Origin: Actinomycetota bacterium
GTDB lineage: Bacteria; Actinomycetota; Thermoleophilia; Solirubrobacterales; 70-9
Direction of reading: 5' to 3'
Length of the DNA stretch: 64,000 bases
NCBI GenBank assembly: GCA_018268675.1
Contig: JAFDWB010000094.1
Span: 1 to 64,000, forward strand
Both the position numbers and the translations under genes were made by a program. Under the pieces are notes generated by a model. That model saw nothing but the letters and a program-made list of their open reading frames with translations, did not search any database and was not told where the DNA came from. Below are positions 8,330 through 17,752 of the stretch, piece after piece; positions within the stretch are counted from its first letter, which is position 1, and each line of letters starts with the position of its first letter.

Positions 8330-9758
8330 TGGAACCCTCCATCTGCAGCTCGATCAGCCGGTTCAGCTCGACCGCGTACTCCATCGGCAGCTCCTTGGTG
8401 ACCGGCTCGATGAAGCCGTTGACGATCATCTTCGAGGCCTCCTCCTCGTCGAGCCCGCGGCTCTGCAGGTAGAAGAGCTGCTCGTCGCCGATCTTCGAGA
8501 CCGTCGCCTCGTGGCCGACGTCGGCGTCGTTCTCGTCGATGCGGATCGTCGGGTAGGTGTCCGAGCGCGAGTCCTCGTCGAGGAGCAGCGCGTCGCAGAC
8601 CACCTTGGAGCGGCTTTCGGCGGCCCCGTCGGCGACCTCCAGCAGGCCGCGGTAGGTGGCGCGTCCGCCGTCCTTGGAGATCGACTTGGAGAAGATCGAG
8701 GACGACGTCTTCGGCGCCCCGTGGATGATCTTGCCGCCCGCGTCCTGGTGCTGGCCGTGGCCGGCGAAGGCGATCGAGAGGATCTCCCCGTGGGCTTCCG
8801 GCCCGAGCAGGTAGATCGAGGGGTACTTCATCGTCAGTTTCGAGCCGAGGTTGCAGTCGACCCACTCCATCGTCGCCTTTTCGTGCGCGACCGCGCGCTT
8901 CGTGACGAGGTTGTAGACGTTCTGCGACCAGTTCTGGACAGTCGTGTAACGGACGCGTGAGCTCGGCTGGCAGATGATCTCCACCACCGCCGAGTGCAGC
9001 GAGTCGCTCGAATAGACCGGCGCCGTGCAGCCCTCGATGTAGTGGACGTCGGCGCCCTCCTCGGCGATGATCAGCGTCCGCTCGAACTGGCCCATGTTCT
9101 CGGTGTTGATCCGGAAGTAGGCCTGCAGCGGCATCTCGACCTTGACCCCGGCCGGGACGTAGACGAAGGAGCCGCCCGACCAGACGGCCGAGTTCAGCGC
9201 CGCCAGTTTGTTGTCGTTGGGCGGGATCACCGTCGCCCAGTACTGGCGCACCAGGTCCTCGTGCTCGCGCAGGGCCGTGTCCATGTCGGTGAAGATCACG
9301 CCCTGGGCCTCGAGCTTCTCGTTGACCTGGTGGTAGACGACCTCGGACTCGTACTGGGCGCCGACCCCGGCGAGGAATTTGCGCTCCGCCTCCGGGATCC
9401 CGAGCCGGTCGAAGGTGTATTTGATGTCCTCCGGCACCTCGCTCCAGTCGCGCGAGTTCTTCTCGCTCGCCCGCACGAAGTAGTGGATGTCTTCGAAGTC
9501 GATCTGGTCGAGGTCGCCGCCCCATTTCGGGGTCGGGCGGGCTTCGAAGTGTTCGAGCGCCTTCAGCCGGAACTCGCGCATCCACCGCGGCTCGTCCTTG
9601 AACTCGGAGATCGTTTCGACGACCTCGCGGGAGAGTCCCTTCGGCGCTTTGTAGGCGTAGCCCGTCTCGGGATCGTTGAAGCCGAACTTTTCCTTGTAGT
9701 CGGCGTTGATCCCGGCGAGCCCTTCCTTCTCGGCGATTACCTCGGGCGACGTAGCCAT
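8322..9758 (-). CDS. sufB: SufB, Fe-S cluster assembly scaffold
   Basis: A 478-residue protein of the expected length. It contains the hallmark segments [42 protein letters not shown] and [22 protein letters not shown]. SufB receives sulfur from SufS via SufU and assembles the nascent cluster. The ATG at 9758 is 4 bases past the stop of the upstream Rieske gene, so Rieske-SufB-SufD form one leftward transcription unit. Confidence 0.97.
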   Translation of the reverse strand: MATSPEVIAEKEGLAGINADYKEKFGFNDPETGYAYKAPKGLSREVVETISEFKDEPRWMREFRLKALEHFEARPTPKWGGDLDQIDFEDIHYFVRASEKNSRDWSEVPEDIKYTFDRLGIPEAERKFLAGVGAQYESEVVYHQVNEKLEAQGVIFTDMDTALREHEDLVRQYWATVIPPNDNKLAALNSAVWSGGSFVYVPAGVKVEMPLQAYFRINTENMGQFERTLIIAEEGADVHYIEGCTAPVYSSDSLHSAVVEIICQPSSRVRYTTVQNWSQNVYNLVTKRAVAHEKATMEWVDCNLGSKLTMKYPSIYLLGPEAHGEILSIAFAGHGQHQDAGGKIIHGAPKTSSSIFSKSISKDGGRATYRGLLEVADGAAESRSKVVCDALLLDEDSRSDTYPTIRIDENDADVGHEATVSKIGDEQLFYLQSRGLDEEEASKMIVNGFIEPVTKELPMEYAVELNRLIELQMEGSIG

Positions 9759-9762
9759 GTTC

Positions 9763-10092
9763 TTATGCGACCTCCAGGGTGACGGTGTCGTCCGCGACGG
9801 CGGTCGCGAACGTCTTCACCGGCTTGAATGCGGGGAGCGTCCTCGGCCTGCCGGTGGCCAGGTCGAAGAGGGAGCCGTGGCGGGGGCATTCGACGGTGCA
9901 GGCGGCGGCGTCGAACTCGCCCTCGGCGAGCGGGCCGTCGTCGTGCGAGCAGCGGTCCTCGATCGCGTAGATCGTGCCGTCGCAGTTGAAGACGCCGATC
10001 TTCATCCCCTCGTGCTCGACCAGGCGCCGCGCGCCGGGCGGGAGCTCGGCGACGGAGCAGACTGAGATCGTGATTCCTGCGGTGTCGGTCAA
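9763..10092 (-). CDS. Rieske-type ferredoxin of the Suf cluster
   Basis: A 109-residue small Rieske [2Fe-2S] protein. The cluster ligands are in the two boxes CSHDDGPL (Cys, His) and CPRHGSLFD (Cys, His). It resembles the ferredoxin subunits of aromatic-ring dioxygenases, but its place directly before sufB is recurrent in actinobacterial suf operons, suggesting an electron-transfer role in cluster assembly (inference). The start is a TTG with no strong ribosome site; no ATG or GTG is available in frame nearby. Confidence 0.9.
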   Translation of the reverse strand: MTDTAGITISVCSVAELPPGARRLVEHEGMKIGVFNCDGTIYAIEDRCSHDDGPLAEGEFDAAACTVECPRHGSLFDLATGRPRTLPAFKPVKTFATAVADDTVTLEVA

Positions 10093-10303
10093 GAGGGTGA
10101 TTGCTTCCCGGGGCGGCTCATAGCCCCAAATACGTACGAAATAAGACGAAGTTGAGATGTAAACCTACTGCGCTGGTCGGATTTTAGCGGTCGGGCGCCC
10201 GCGGCCTCCGACCGGCGACATACGAGTTCTTCACCACCTGGCGATGACTTTCGCCCCCGGCCGTGGTCTTATGGGGCAAGGACCACTTCGGAAGGAGCGA
10301 GAG
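10093..10303. promoter_or_regulatory. Divergent intergenic region between the Rieske-sufBD unit and the VOC genes
   Basis: A 211-base AT-richer stretch that must hold promoters for both directions. A hairpin GGTCGGA (10175-10181) with TCCGACC (10207-10213) lies in the middle. GAAGGAG precedes the rightward VOC start. No operator could be assigned with confidence. Confidence 0.5.
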
Positions 10304-11104
10304 ATGAGTGAGCGGACGAGCTACGAGCCCGGCACCCCGAGCTGGGTCGAACTGTCGGGCACCCCGGACATCGAGGCCAGCGAGCGGTTCTACCGCGACC
10401 TGCTCGGGTGGGAGATCCCCGAGCAGCCGAACTCGGCGCAGCTGGGCGGCTACCGGCGCGCGCAGCTGAACGGCAAGGACGTCGCCGGCGTCTCGCCGAA
10501 GATGGACGACTCCCAGCCGTGCGTGTGGGCGACCTACGTGTCGGTCGAGGACGCGGGGGAGACGCTCGACAAGGTGCGCGACGCGGGCGGCCAGGTGATC
10601 GTCGACGCGATGGACGTGATGGGCCTCGGCAAGATGGCGGTCTTCACCGACCCGACCGGGGCGGTCTGCGGGATCTGGGAGCCCGGCACCTTCGCCGGCG
10701 CCGAGATCGTCAACGAGGACGGCTCCTTCGGCTGGAACGAACTCGGCACCCGCGACGTCCCCGCCGCGCGCGAGTTCTACGGCAAGGTCTTCGGCTGGAC
10801 GGTCGAAGAGCAGGACATGGGGGAGATGGGCACCTACAACCTGTGGAAAGACGGCGAGGCGATCCGCGGCGGGATGATGGACCTCACCGGCATGGCCCCC
10901 GAGGAGACGCCGCCCCACTGGCTCGTCTACTTCACCGTCCCCGATGCCGACGCGGCGGCGGAGACGACGAAAGCGGCCGGCGGGCAGCTGCTGAACGGGC
11001 CGATCGACATCCCGCCCGGCCGGCTCGCGATCCTGCAGGACCCCCAGGGCGCCTTCTTCGCGGTGATGGCGCCGACCGACGAGACGCGCGAAAACGCGCC
11101 GTAA
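10304..11104 (+). CDS. Two-domain VOC family protein (paralogue 1)
   Basis: A 266-residue protein made of two VOC domains, each starting with a W-E/W-N-E-L strand and a FY..LLGW or FYGKVFGW helix. It belongs to the group annotated as hydroxylase/27-kDa antigen Cfp30B-like proteins in mycobacteria. The next gene is a tandem paralogue with the same architecture and much identical sequence (WEPGTFAGA in both). A good ribosome site (GGAAGGAG) precedes the ATG. Substrate unknown. Confidence 0.88.
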   Translation: MSERTSYEPGTPSWVELSGTPDIEASERFYRDLLGWEIPEQPNSAQLGGYRRAQLNGKDVAGVSPKMDDSQPCVWATYVSVEDAGETLDKVRDAGGQVIVDAMDVMGLGKMAVFTDPTGAVCGIWEPGTFAGAEIVNEDGSFGWNELGTRDVPAAREFYGKVFGWTVEEQDMGEMGTYNLWKDGEAIRGGMMDLTGMAPEETPPHWLVYFTVPDADAAAETTKAAGGQLLNGPIDIPPGRLAILQDPQGAFFAVMAPTDETRENAP

Positions 11105-11136
11105 GCCACGACCTGGGACGAACGAGGGAGCGAGCG

Positions 11137-11946
11137 ATGAGCAAAGTGACGAGCTACCAGCCCGGGACCCCGTGCTGGGTCGACATGGCGGCGGCCGACC
11201 TGTTGGACTCGACGTCGTTCTACGGCGATCTGCTCGGTTGGGAGGTGCCCGAGCTGCCGAACTCGGCGGAAATGGGCGGCTACCGGCGCGCGCAGCTGGA
11301 CGGCGACGACGTCGCCGGGATGATGCCGATCCAGCAGGAGGGCCAGCCGCAGGTGTGGAGCACCTACGTCGCGGTCGCGGACGCCGACGCGACCGTCGAG
11401 AAGGCCAGGCAGGCGGGTGGCAACGTCATCTTCGGGCCGATGAAGGTGATGGACCTCGGCAAGATGGCCATGTTCAGCGACCCGGACGGCGCCGTGATCG
11501 GCATCTGGGAGCCGGGGACCTTCGCCGGCGCGACCCGCGTCAACGAGGCCGGCGCGCTCTGCTGGAACGAGCTCGCCACCCGCGACCCGGACGCGGCGAA
11601 GGCCTTCTACAACGCCGTCTTCGGCTGGACCACGCGGGAGTTCGACCTCCAGCGCGCCGACGGCGGCCCGGGCCCGGCGAAGTACGTCGAGTTCCTCCGC
11701 GCCGACGACGGCCATGACATCGGCGGCATGATGGACGTCCGCGGCGTGCTCCCGGACGAGGTCCCGTCCCACTGGCTCGTCTACTTCGGCGTCGAGGATG
11801 CCGACGCCGCGGTGGAGAAGGTGAAGGCCGCCGGCGGCGACGTCCGGTTCGGCCCGGTGACGATCGAGGCCGGCCGCTTCGCCGTCGTCACCGAGCCGAG
11901 CTCCCCGATGACCGCCTTCGCCGTGATCCAGCTGCCGGAGAGCTAG
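11137..11946 (+). CDS. Two-domain VOC family protein (paralogue 2)
   Basis: A 269-residue tandem duplicate of the preceding VOC gene, 32 bases downstream, with GAGGGAG before the ATG. Both halves keep the FY..LLGWE and FYNAVFGW helices and the LGKMAMFSDPDGAVIGIWEPG strand. The gene converges with sufU so tightly that the two share the stop-codon bases CTAG (11943-11946). The pair separates sufU from Rieske-sufB and looks like an insertion into an ancestral suf operon (inference). Confidence 0.88.
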   Translation: MSKVTSYQPGTPCWVDMAAADLLDSTSFYGDLLGWEVPELPNSAEMGGYRRAQLDGDDVAGMMPIQQEGQPQVWSTYVAVADADATVEKARQAGGNVIFGPMKVMDLGKMAMFSDPDGAVIGIWEPGTFAGATRVNEAGALCWNELATRDPDAAKAFYNAVFGWTTREFDLQRADGGPGPAKYVEFLRADDGHDIGGMMDVRGVLPDEVPSHWLVYFGVEDADAAVEKVKAAGGDVRFGPVTIEAGRFAVVTEPSSPMTAFAVIQLPES

Positions 11947-12371
11947 AGCGCCGCCGCTTCGCTCGGGTCGCCGACCTGGCCCTCGTCCTCCCATTCGGCG
12001 GGCTGGCCGACGGCGGCCGACTTGACGATCTTCAGGCCGAGCATCGCGCACTTCATCCGCGTCGCCGAGATGTCGATGCCGAGCAGCTCGAGCACGTACT
12101 CCTTCGGTAGCCGCAGCAGTTCCTCGCGCGTCTTGCCGATCAGCTCGTCGGTGAGGAGCGAGGTGGCGGCGGTCGAGATCGCGCAGCCTTTTCCCTCGAA
12201 GGCCACCTCGGCGACCCGATCGTCCTCGTCCAGCCGGATCGTCACGTGCTGCTCGTCGCCGCAGAACGGGTTGGTGTCCTCGAACTCGAGGTCGGCACCC
12301 TCGACGACCCCGAAGTTGTGGGGCCGCTTGTAGTGCTCGAGAATCTGGTCGCGGTAGAGCTGATCTTCCAT
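11943..12371 (-). CDS. sufU: SufU, zinc-dependent sulfur transfer protein
   Basis: A 142-residue IscU/SufU-fold protein with the three Cys positions expected for SufU: NPFCGD, GKGCAIS and MKCAML. SufU takes the persulfide sulfur from SufS and passes it to SufB. The ATG is 20 bases after the sufS stop, consistent with a sufR-sufC-sufS-sufU leftward operon. The length is standard for the family. Confidence 0.96.
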   Translation of the reverse strand: MEDQLYRDQILEHYKRPHNFGVVEGADLEFEDTNPFCGDEQHVTIRLDEDDRVAEVAFEGKGCAISTAATSLLTDELIGKTREELLRLPKEYVLELLGIDISATRMKCAMLGLKIVKSAAVGQPAEWEDEGQVGDPSEAAAL

Positions 12372-12391
12372 CGTTCGAGGCTAGCGAAGCG

Positions 12392-13639
12392 TCAGAGTCC
12401 GAAAACCCGGCGGGCGTCTTCGAGGCCACAGGCCAGGCGGTCGATCTCCTCCGTGGTGGTGTAGACGCCGAAGCTGGCGCGGGCGGTGGCGGCGACGCCG
12501 AGGCGCTCCATCAGCACCTGCGCGCAGTGGTGGCCGGCGCGGACGGCGACGCCGTGGCGGTCGAGGATCTCGGAGACGTCGTGGGCATGGACGCCTTCGA
12601 GCTCGAAGGAGACCGGGCCGAGGCGCTCCGGGCCGCGCGGCGGGCCGAAGATGCGCAGGCCGGGGACCTCGGCGAGCCGCCCCAGCGTGTAGTCGGCGAT
12701 CGCGCGCTCGTGGTCCCGTACCGCCTCCATCCCCAGCTCCCCGTCGAGCCAGTCGAGCGCCGCCCCCATCCCGATCGCCTGCGCGATCGCCGGGGTACCC
12801 GCCTCGAAGCGCGCCGGCACGTCGGCGTAGGTCGTGCCCGCGCGCGTGACCTTGCGGATCATCGAGCCGCCGCCCAGGAACGGCGGCATCGCCCGCAGCA
12901 GGTCGAGCCTGCCCCAGAGCGCCCCGATCCCGGTCGGCGCGTAGAGCTTGTGGCCGGTGATCGCGTAGAAGTCGACCCCGAGTGAGCCGAGGTCGAGCGG
13001 CAGCTTCGGCGCGCCCTGAGCGCCGTCGGCGACGACGATCGCGCCCGCCTCGTGCGCCCACGCGGCGATCTCGGCGAGCGGGTTCTCGGTCCCCAGCACG
13101 TTCGAGACATGGGTGATCGCGAGGACCTTCGGGCCGCGTCCGAGCAGCGCTCGCAGCGCGTCCAGGTCGAGCGCGCCCTCCTCGTCGACCGGCGCCCAGT
13201 CGATCTCCGCCCCGACCCGCTCGGCCAGCTGCTGCCAGGGCACGATGTTCGAGTGGTGCTCCATCTCGGTGAGGAGGATGCGATCGCCGGCGCCGACGTT
13301 GGCGTCGCCCCAGGCGCGGGCGACGAGGTTCAGCGCCTCGGTCGCGTTGCGGACGAAGACGACCTCGCGCCGGTCGGCGGCGCCGACGTGCCGGGCGACG
13401 GTGTCGCGGGCGCCCTCGTAGGCCGCGGTCGCCTCGCCCGAAAGGGTGTGGGACCCGCGGTGGACGTTCGAGTGGTGGCGCCGCTCGTAGTCGTCGACCG
13501 CCTCGATCGAGGCGAGCACCTGCTGCGATGAGGCGCCCGAGTCGAGGTAGGCGACCGGGACCCCGCTGACCTCGCGTGCGAGCACGGGGAACTGCTCGCG
13601 CACCCGCTCGATCGGGAAGGTCCCGGCCGTCACGGTCAT
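12392..13639 (-). CDS. sufS: SufS, cysteine desulfurase
   Basis: A 415-residue class V PLP aminotransferase-fold enzyme. The PLP lysine lies in ITGHKLYAPTGIGALWG and the persulfide cysteine in RAGHHCAQVLMERLG. It removes sulfur from L-cysteine for SufU/SufB and so draws on cysteine possibly made by the CysM route elsewhere in this window. The start overlaps the sufC stop by 4 bases (ATGA type), so the two are coupled. Confidence 0.97.
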   Translation of the reverse strand: MTVTAGTFPIERVREQFPVLAREVSGVPVAYLDSGASSQQVLASIEAVDDYERRHHSNVHRGSHTLSGEATAAYEGARDTVARHVGAADRREVVFVRNATEALNLVARAWGDANVGAGDRILLTEMEHHSNIVPWQQLAERVGAEIDWAPVDEEGALDLDALRALLGRGPKVLAITHVSNVLGTENPLAEIAAWAHEAGAIVVADGAQGAPKLPLDLGSLGVDFYAITGHKLYAPTGIGALWGRLDLLRAMPPFLGGGSMIRKVTRAGTTYADVPARFEAGTPAIAQAIGMGAALDWLDGELGMEAVRDHERAIADYTLGRLAEVPGLRIFGPPRGPERLGPVSFELEGVHAHDVSEILDRHGVAVRAGHHCAQVLMERLGVAATARASFGVYTTTEEIDRLACGLEDARRVFGL

Positions 13640-14400
13640 GCGGCCGCCCCGACCTCCTCGCGGATCCAGCCGTAGCCTTTCTCCTCCAGGATCCCGACCA
13701 GCTCCGGGCCGCCGTCCTTGACGATCCGGCCCTCGAACATGATCGACACCTGGTCCGGCCTCACCATGCTGAGGATCCGCTGGTAGTGGGTGATGATCAG
13801 CACGCCCATGTCGGGCCCGGCGAACTTGTTGACGCCCTCGGCGACGGTCCGCAGCGCGTCGATGTCGAGCCCCGAGTCGGTCTCGTCGAGCACCGCCAGC
13901 TCCGGCCGCAGCAGCGCCAGCTGCAGCAGCTCCATCCGCTTCTTCTCGCCGCCGGAGAAGCCGTCGTTCAGGTAGCGGCTGGAGAAGTCTTTGGGGATGT
14001 TCGCGAGCTCCATCGCCTCCTGGGCGACCCGGGCGAAGTCTTTGATCTTGATCTGGTCTTCGCCGCGCGCCTCGCGGTGGGAGTTGATGATCATCCGCAG
14101 GTACTTGGAGACGGAGACGCCGGGGATCGCGACCGGGTACTGGAAGGCCATGAAGAGGCCCGCCTGCGAGCGCTCCTCCGGCGCGGCCTCGGTGATGTCC
14201 TCGCCCTTGAAGGTGATCGTCCCCTCGGTGACCTCGTAGGCCGGGTGGCCCATGATCACGTTGGCGAGGGTCGACTTGCCGGAGCCGTTCGGCCCCATCA
14301 GGGCGTGGACGCGGCCCTTCTCGACATCGAGGTCGAGCCCTTTGAGGATCTGCTTGTCCTCGATCTTGACGTGCAGGTTTCGTATCTCCAGCTCAGCCAT
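13636..14400 (-). CDS. sufC: SufC, Fe-S assembly ATPase
   Basis: A 254-residue ABC-type ATPase with Walker A GPNGSGKST, signature FSGGEKKRME and Walker B LAVLDETDSGLDID. SufC dimerises on SufB-SufD and powers the rearrangement needed for cluster assembly. The gene lies 42 bases after the Rrf2 regulator and immediately before sufS. Unusually, sufC is separated from its partners sufB and sufD by about 3.9 kb. Confidence 0.97.
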   Translation of the reverse strand: MAELEIRNLHVKIEDKQILKGLDLDVEKGRVHALMGPNGSGKSTLANVIMGHPAYEVTEGTITFKGEDITEAAPEERSQAGLFMAFQYPVAIPGVSVSKYLRMIINSHREARGEDQIKIKDFARVAQEAMELANIPKDFSSRYLNDGFSGGEKKRMELLQLALLRPELAVLDETDSGLDIDALRTVAEGVNKFAGPDMGVLIITHYQRILSMVRPDQVSIMFEGRIVKDGGPELVGILEEKGYGWIREEVGAAA

Positions 14401-14442
14401 TTCGCTCCGTTTCTGGGGTCTTTCGGGAAGGTTCGGTGACGC

Positions 14443-14931
14443 TCACAGGGCGTGGACCACCGCCGGCTTGGCGTGCTCCCGCGGGATCGGGGGCGCGTGC
14501 GGGGTCGAGAACTCGACCAGCTCCGCCAGCGTGGTGCCCGCCAGGGCCTTGGTGACGCCGTTCTGCACCCGCGTCCACAGCAGCTTGGTCGAGCAGGCGC
14601 GGTCGCCGTCGCCCTCGTGCGAGCACAGCACCCGCCCCTCGGGCGTCTCGTGGAAGCACTCCATCGGCGCGATCTGCCCTTCCAGGGCCTGGACGACCGC
14701 GTCCATCGTGATCTCCTCGGCGGGCTTGGCGAGCCGGTAGCCGCCGTGCGCGCCGCGGGTCGAGGTGACGAGGCCGGCCTTGCGCAGCTTCGCCACCAGG
14801 TGCTCCAGATAGGAGAGCGGCAGCCGCTCCGCTTCGGCGACCGAGTTCAGCGAGATCGGGGTCGACCCAGGCTGACGACCGAGCTCGATCATCAGGCGCA
14901 CGCCGTACTCGGCTTTGGTCGAGAACAACAT
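14443..14931 (-). CDS. Rrf2-family regulator of the suf operon (SufR/IscR-like)
   Basis: A 162-residue winged-helix protein of the Rrf2 family, beginning MLFSTKAEYGVRLMIELG. The ATG at 14931 fits the family N-terminus better than an upstream TTG at 14940. Conserved cysteines late in the protein (ECFHETPEGRVLC, then ACS) could bind an Fe-S cluster as in IscR/RsrR. It heads the sufC-sufS-sufU operon and very probably senses Fe-S status and controls the operon and itself. Confidence 0.92.
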   Translation of the reverse strand: MLFSTKAEYGVRLMIELGRQPGSTPISLNSVAEAERLPLSYLEHLVAKLRKAGLVTSTRGAHGGYRLAKPAEEITMDAVVQALEGQIAPMECFHETPEGRVLCSHEGDGDRACSTKLLWTRVQNGVTKALAGTTLAELVEFSTPHAPPIPREHAKPAVVHAL

Positions 14932-14944
14932 CGGGAACAAATCC

Positions 14945-14961
14945 TACCGAAGCACTAGGTT
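14945..14961 (-). promoter_or_regulatory. Candidate Rrf2 operator/promoter upstream of the suf regulator
   Basis: On the minus strand the short gap before the regulator holds the inverted repeat CCTA-N9-TAGG a few bases before the ATG. Its position fits autoregulation, but the match to any known Rrf2 site cannot be judged by eye. Confidence 0.3.
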
Positions 14962-14971
14962 TTGAGTCCGG

Positions 14972-15601
14972 CTAGGGCTCGATCAGCCCGCGGCGGATCG
15001 CGTAGCGGACCAGCTCGACCCGGTCGCGCATGCCGAGCTTGCGCATCGCGTTGGCGCGGTGGTTCTCGACCGTCTTCTCGGAGAGATGGAGGAGCTCGGC
15101 GATCTGCTTGGTGGTATTCGCCTCGGCGACCAGCTTCACGACTTCCTCCTCGCGCGGGGTCAGCTCCTCCTCGCCGGAGGACCCCCGCTCGAGCACGTCC
15201 TTGATCAGCGCCCGTTGCGCCTCGGGGCTGAGGAACGGCTCGCCGCGCTCGACGGCGCGGATCGCCGCCAGCAGGTCGGTGTCGGCCTGCGCCTTCAGCA
15301 CGTAGCCGGAGGCACCCGCTTTCAGCGCCTCGAAGAGGTAGCGCTCGTCGTCGTGCATGGAGAGGATCAGCACCGCCACGTCGGGCGCCTGGCGCTTGAT
15401 CTCGCGCGTCGCCTGCAACCCGGTCAGGTTCGGCATTTTCACGTCGAGGATCGCCAGGTCGGGCCGCTCGCGGATCGCCAGGTCGCGCGCCGCGGCCCCG
15501 TCGGCGGCCTCGGCGATCACCTCGATGTCGGGCTGGCGCTCCAGCAGCAGCCGCAGACCGGAGCGGACGATCCCATGGTCGTCGGCGATCAGCACCCTCA
15601 C
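14972..15601 (-). CDS. NarL/LuxR-type response regulator
   Basis: A 209-residue regulator: receiver domain with acidic pocket ADDH, phospho-acceptor Asp in LAILDVKMPNL and Lys in GYVLKAQA, then a LuxR-type helix-turn-helix (LTPREEEVVKLVAEANTTKQ to KTVENHRANAMRKLG). The GTG start overlaps the stop of the upstream histidine kinase by 4 bases, so the pair is a two-component system in the order kinase-regulator. The signal is unknown. Confidence 0.95.
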   Translation of the reverse strand: MRVLIADDHGIVRSGLRLLLERQPDIEVIAEAADGAAARDLAIRERPDLAILDVKMPNLTGLQATREIKRQAPDVAVLILSMHDDERYLFEALKAGASGYVLKAQADTDLLAAIRAVERGEPFLSPEAQRALIKDVLERGSSGEEELTPREEEVVKLVAEANTTKQIAELLHLSEKTVENHRANAMRKLGMRDRVELVRYAIRRGLIEP

Positions 15602-16563
15602 GGCGTCGATTCTCCCGGGATCGTGAGGCGGACGGTGGTGCCCGCGCCGGGGCGGGACTCGATCGTCAGCTCGCCGCCGACCAGCAGCGCGCGCTCGCGC
15701 ATGCCGCCGATGCCGAGGCCGCGCTCGGACTCGGCGAAGGCGAAGCCGCGGCCGTCGTCGGCGACGGTCAGCTCGACCCCTGTGGGGCCGCGGCGGAGGG
15801 CCACCGCCACATGGGCGGCGCCGGCGTGGCGGGCGGCGTTGGAGAGCGCCTCCTGGGCGACCCGGTAGACGACCAGCTGGGCGTCGTCGCCGAGGTCGGA
15901 GAAGTCGCCGTCGACCGCGATCGTCGCCTCGATCTCGCCCTCGCCGAGGCGCTCGACCAGCCCCGCGATCGCCGCCGCCAGCCCGAGGTCGTCGAGCGCG
16001 GTGGGGCGGAGCTGGCGCGCCAGCGAGAGCAGCTCGCGCATCGCCTGGTTGGCGAGCGCCTTGGTCTCGGCGAGCTCCGGCTCGAGCTGCGGCGGGGCCG
16101 CGGAGCGCGCCGCCTCCAGCCGCAGCAGCAGGCCGGTGAGCGACTGGTTGACCTCGTCGTGGAGGTCGCGCGCCACCCGCGCCCGCTCCTCCTCCTGCGC
16201 CCGCAGCGCCGCCGACCCCGCCCGCCGCCGCTCGGCTTCCAGCCGCCGCATCATCCGCAGGAAGGCGAGCTCGATCCGCTCCACCTCCTCGGTCTCGCCG
16301 ACCCCGTCGATCGAGGCGGGGAGGAGGGAGCCAGGCCGGGCGAGGTCGACTTTCTCCATCTCCTCGATCAGGTCCTCGAGCGGGGCGAAGCGGCGGCGCA
16401 GCAGGATCGCGTTGGCGGCCGCCCCGGCGACCACGGCAAGGACGGCGATCCCGACGACCTCCCCTGCCGAGACCCCGGCGATCGCCCCGGCGACGATCGC
16501 GATCGCCCCCAGGAGCACCGCGTTGACGACCAGCACCTGGGTGAAGAGCGCCCGTCTCCGCAC
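15598..16563 (-). CDS. Membrane histidine kinase of the NarX/DegS (HisKA_3) type
   Basis: A 321-residue kinase with two N-terminal membrane helices (LFTQVLVVNAVLLGAIAIVAG and VVGIAVLAVVAGAAANAILL), a HAMP-like linker, a HisKA_3 dimerisation domain with the phospho-His in ARDLHDEVNQSL, and an HATPase_c domain (QEALSNAARHAGA, DDGRGFAF, GLGIGGMRERA). There is almost no extracytoplasmic loop, so it likely senses a membrane or intracellular cue. It overlaps the response-regulator gene. Confidence 0.95.
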   Translation of the reverse strand: MRRRALFTQVLVVNAVLLGAIAIVAGAIAGVSAGEVVGIAVLAVVAGAAANAILLRRRFAPLEDLIEEMEKVDLARPGSLLPASIDGVGETEEVERIELAFLRMMRRLEAERRRAGSAALRAQEEERARVARDLHDEVNQSLTGLLLRLEAARSAAPPQLEPELAETKALANQAMRELLSLARQLRPTALDDLGLAAAIAGLVERLGEGEIEATIAVDGDFSDLGDDAQLVVYRVAQEALSNAARHAGAAHVAVALRRGPTGVELTVADDGRGFAFAESERGLGIGGMRERALLVGGELTIESRPGAGTTVRLTIPGESTP

Positions 16564-16618
16564 CGCCCAAGCCTAGATGGCTGACTCCCTGAGCTTTGTG
16601 CGGGCCCACGTGCCGGCT

Positions 16619-17117
16619 GTCGCCCGAGGGGCAAGGGACGCGGCCGTCTCGGCCACGACCCTGGCGGGCTGTGGCCGTGGCCGAGACGGCCGGGTCTGGG
16701 GGGAGAGGAGGAAGGGTCGCGTGGGGGTCACGGGAGCGCCACGGCTCCGTCACCGAAGTGGGAATTCGCCGTCGCCTCGAGGACGCCCCTCCCTCCAGCT
16801 GTTCCTTATGCCGACCAGTCCGGCAAAAAGAACAGCTGACGGGGGTCGGCCGGGGAAGGGGAGGTCCGTCACCCTTCCTCCCGTCTTCCTCGGACGTCCG
16901 GGACACGCTGCAGCGATAAGGGTCGCTGGGGCGACACTTATCGCTGCAGCGGGTGTCGGGGCCCCGATCTCGGCCTTGAAAGGGCACGGAAGTGTGACGT
17001 CCCGACGTCTTCGTCACGGACCCGTGCCCTCTTCCCCACGCACCCCTCACGTCCCGGGCGCCTCATGGGGGTCACAGCCTGCCAGGACCCCCATGAGGCG
17101 CCCGGGACGTGACTCGG
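16619..17117 (-). repeat. Multi-hairpin repeat element, copy 2 (inverted, complete)
   Basis: A complete copy in reverse orientation relative to 1-270 and 51584-52076. It contains the same ordered hairpins, including one with arms CGCTGCAGCGATAAG and a terminal hairpin with CGCCTCATGGG arms and loop CACAGCCTGCCAGG. It occupies most of the 645-base gap between the histidine kinase and the cupin gene; the remaining ~55-90 bases on either side show no feature. Confidence 0.85.
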
Positions 17118-17208
17118 ACGGCCGCACCGGCCCCGAACCCTCGCCCGTCCCTCCCCGGCCGTGGGATCAAGCATCCAGACGCCTGCCGCGGCCGGCCTCG
17201 GCCGTCGC

Positions 17209-17583
17209 TCAGTCGCCGCGCTTGGCGGCGTGGCGGCGGGTGTAGAGCTTCTCGCGCATCTCCATCGCCCCGGGGTGGCCCGCTCCCGGCCACGGGGTCA
17301 GCAGCAGGAGCAGCCGGGCGTCGCTCCTGGCGCTCACCCGGTGGCGCTCGCGCGGCTCGAACTCGACCACCATCCCGGGCCCCCCGGCGGCGGCGCCGTT
17401 CCCGGCGTCGACCTCGACCTCGCCCCTCAGCACGGTGAGAAATGCCCGCTCGTGCACCTCGTGCTCGTCGAGACTCTCGCCGGCGGCGAGGTCGAGGGCG
17501 ATCACCCGCGCGTCGTCGCTCGAAGAGAGGATCTCCGGCAGTCGCGGCTTCAACTCCAGGCCGTTCAGGTCCCAGCTCTGCAC
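17209..17583 (-). CDS. Cupin-domain protein
   Basis: A 124-residue single cupin. The beta-barrel motifs are visible as GESLDEHEVHERAFLTVLRGEVEV (metal-ligand region with His and Glu) and VVEFEPRERHRVSARSDARLLLL. The GTG at 17583 with GAAGGAG 6 bases upstream is preferred over a longer reading frame. A C-terminal tail (YTRRHAAKRGD) is basic. The role is probably small-molecule binding or detoxification; substrate unknown. Confidence 0.82.
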   Translation of the reverse strand: MQSWDLNGLELKPRLPEILSSSDDARVIALDLAAGESLDEHEVHERAFLTVLRGEVEVDAGNGAAAGGPGMVVEFEPRERHRVSARSDARLLLLLTPWPGAGHPGAMEMREKLYTRRHAAKRGD

Positions 17584-17645
17584 AGTCTCTCCTTCCGTCG
17601 TCGACGCCCGCGGCGCCGAGCATGGCGGGCCCATCCTATCCGCCG

Positions 17646-17720
17646 CATAGGGACTGCCCCCGCCGCCTTCAGGGGGTGGCCCCTATGGTCAATCCGCCGC
17701 GGCGTGGGGATAATCCGTCG
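17646..17720 (+). promoter_or_regulatory. Hairpin and probable promoter upstream of htpX
   Basis: A hairpin (CATAGGG with CCCTATG, and inner CCCCC with GGGGG) is followed by GGATAAT, a good -10 candidate at about 17711-17717. AGGAG precedes the htpX ATG. The hairpin could be an operator or the cupin promoter region on the other strand. Confidence 0.4.
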
Positions 17721-17752
17721 TCCACTTCTTCCCCCAGGAGCACCCGAACGAG

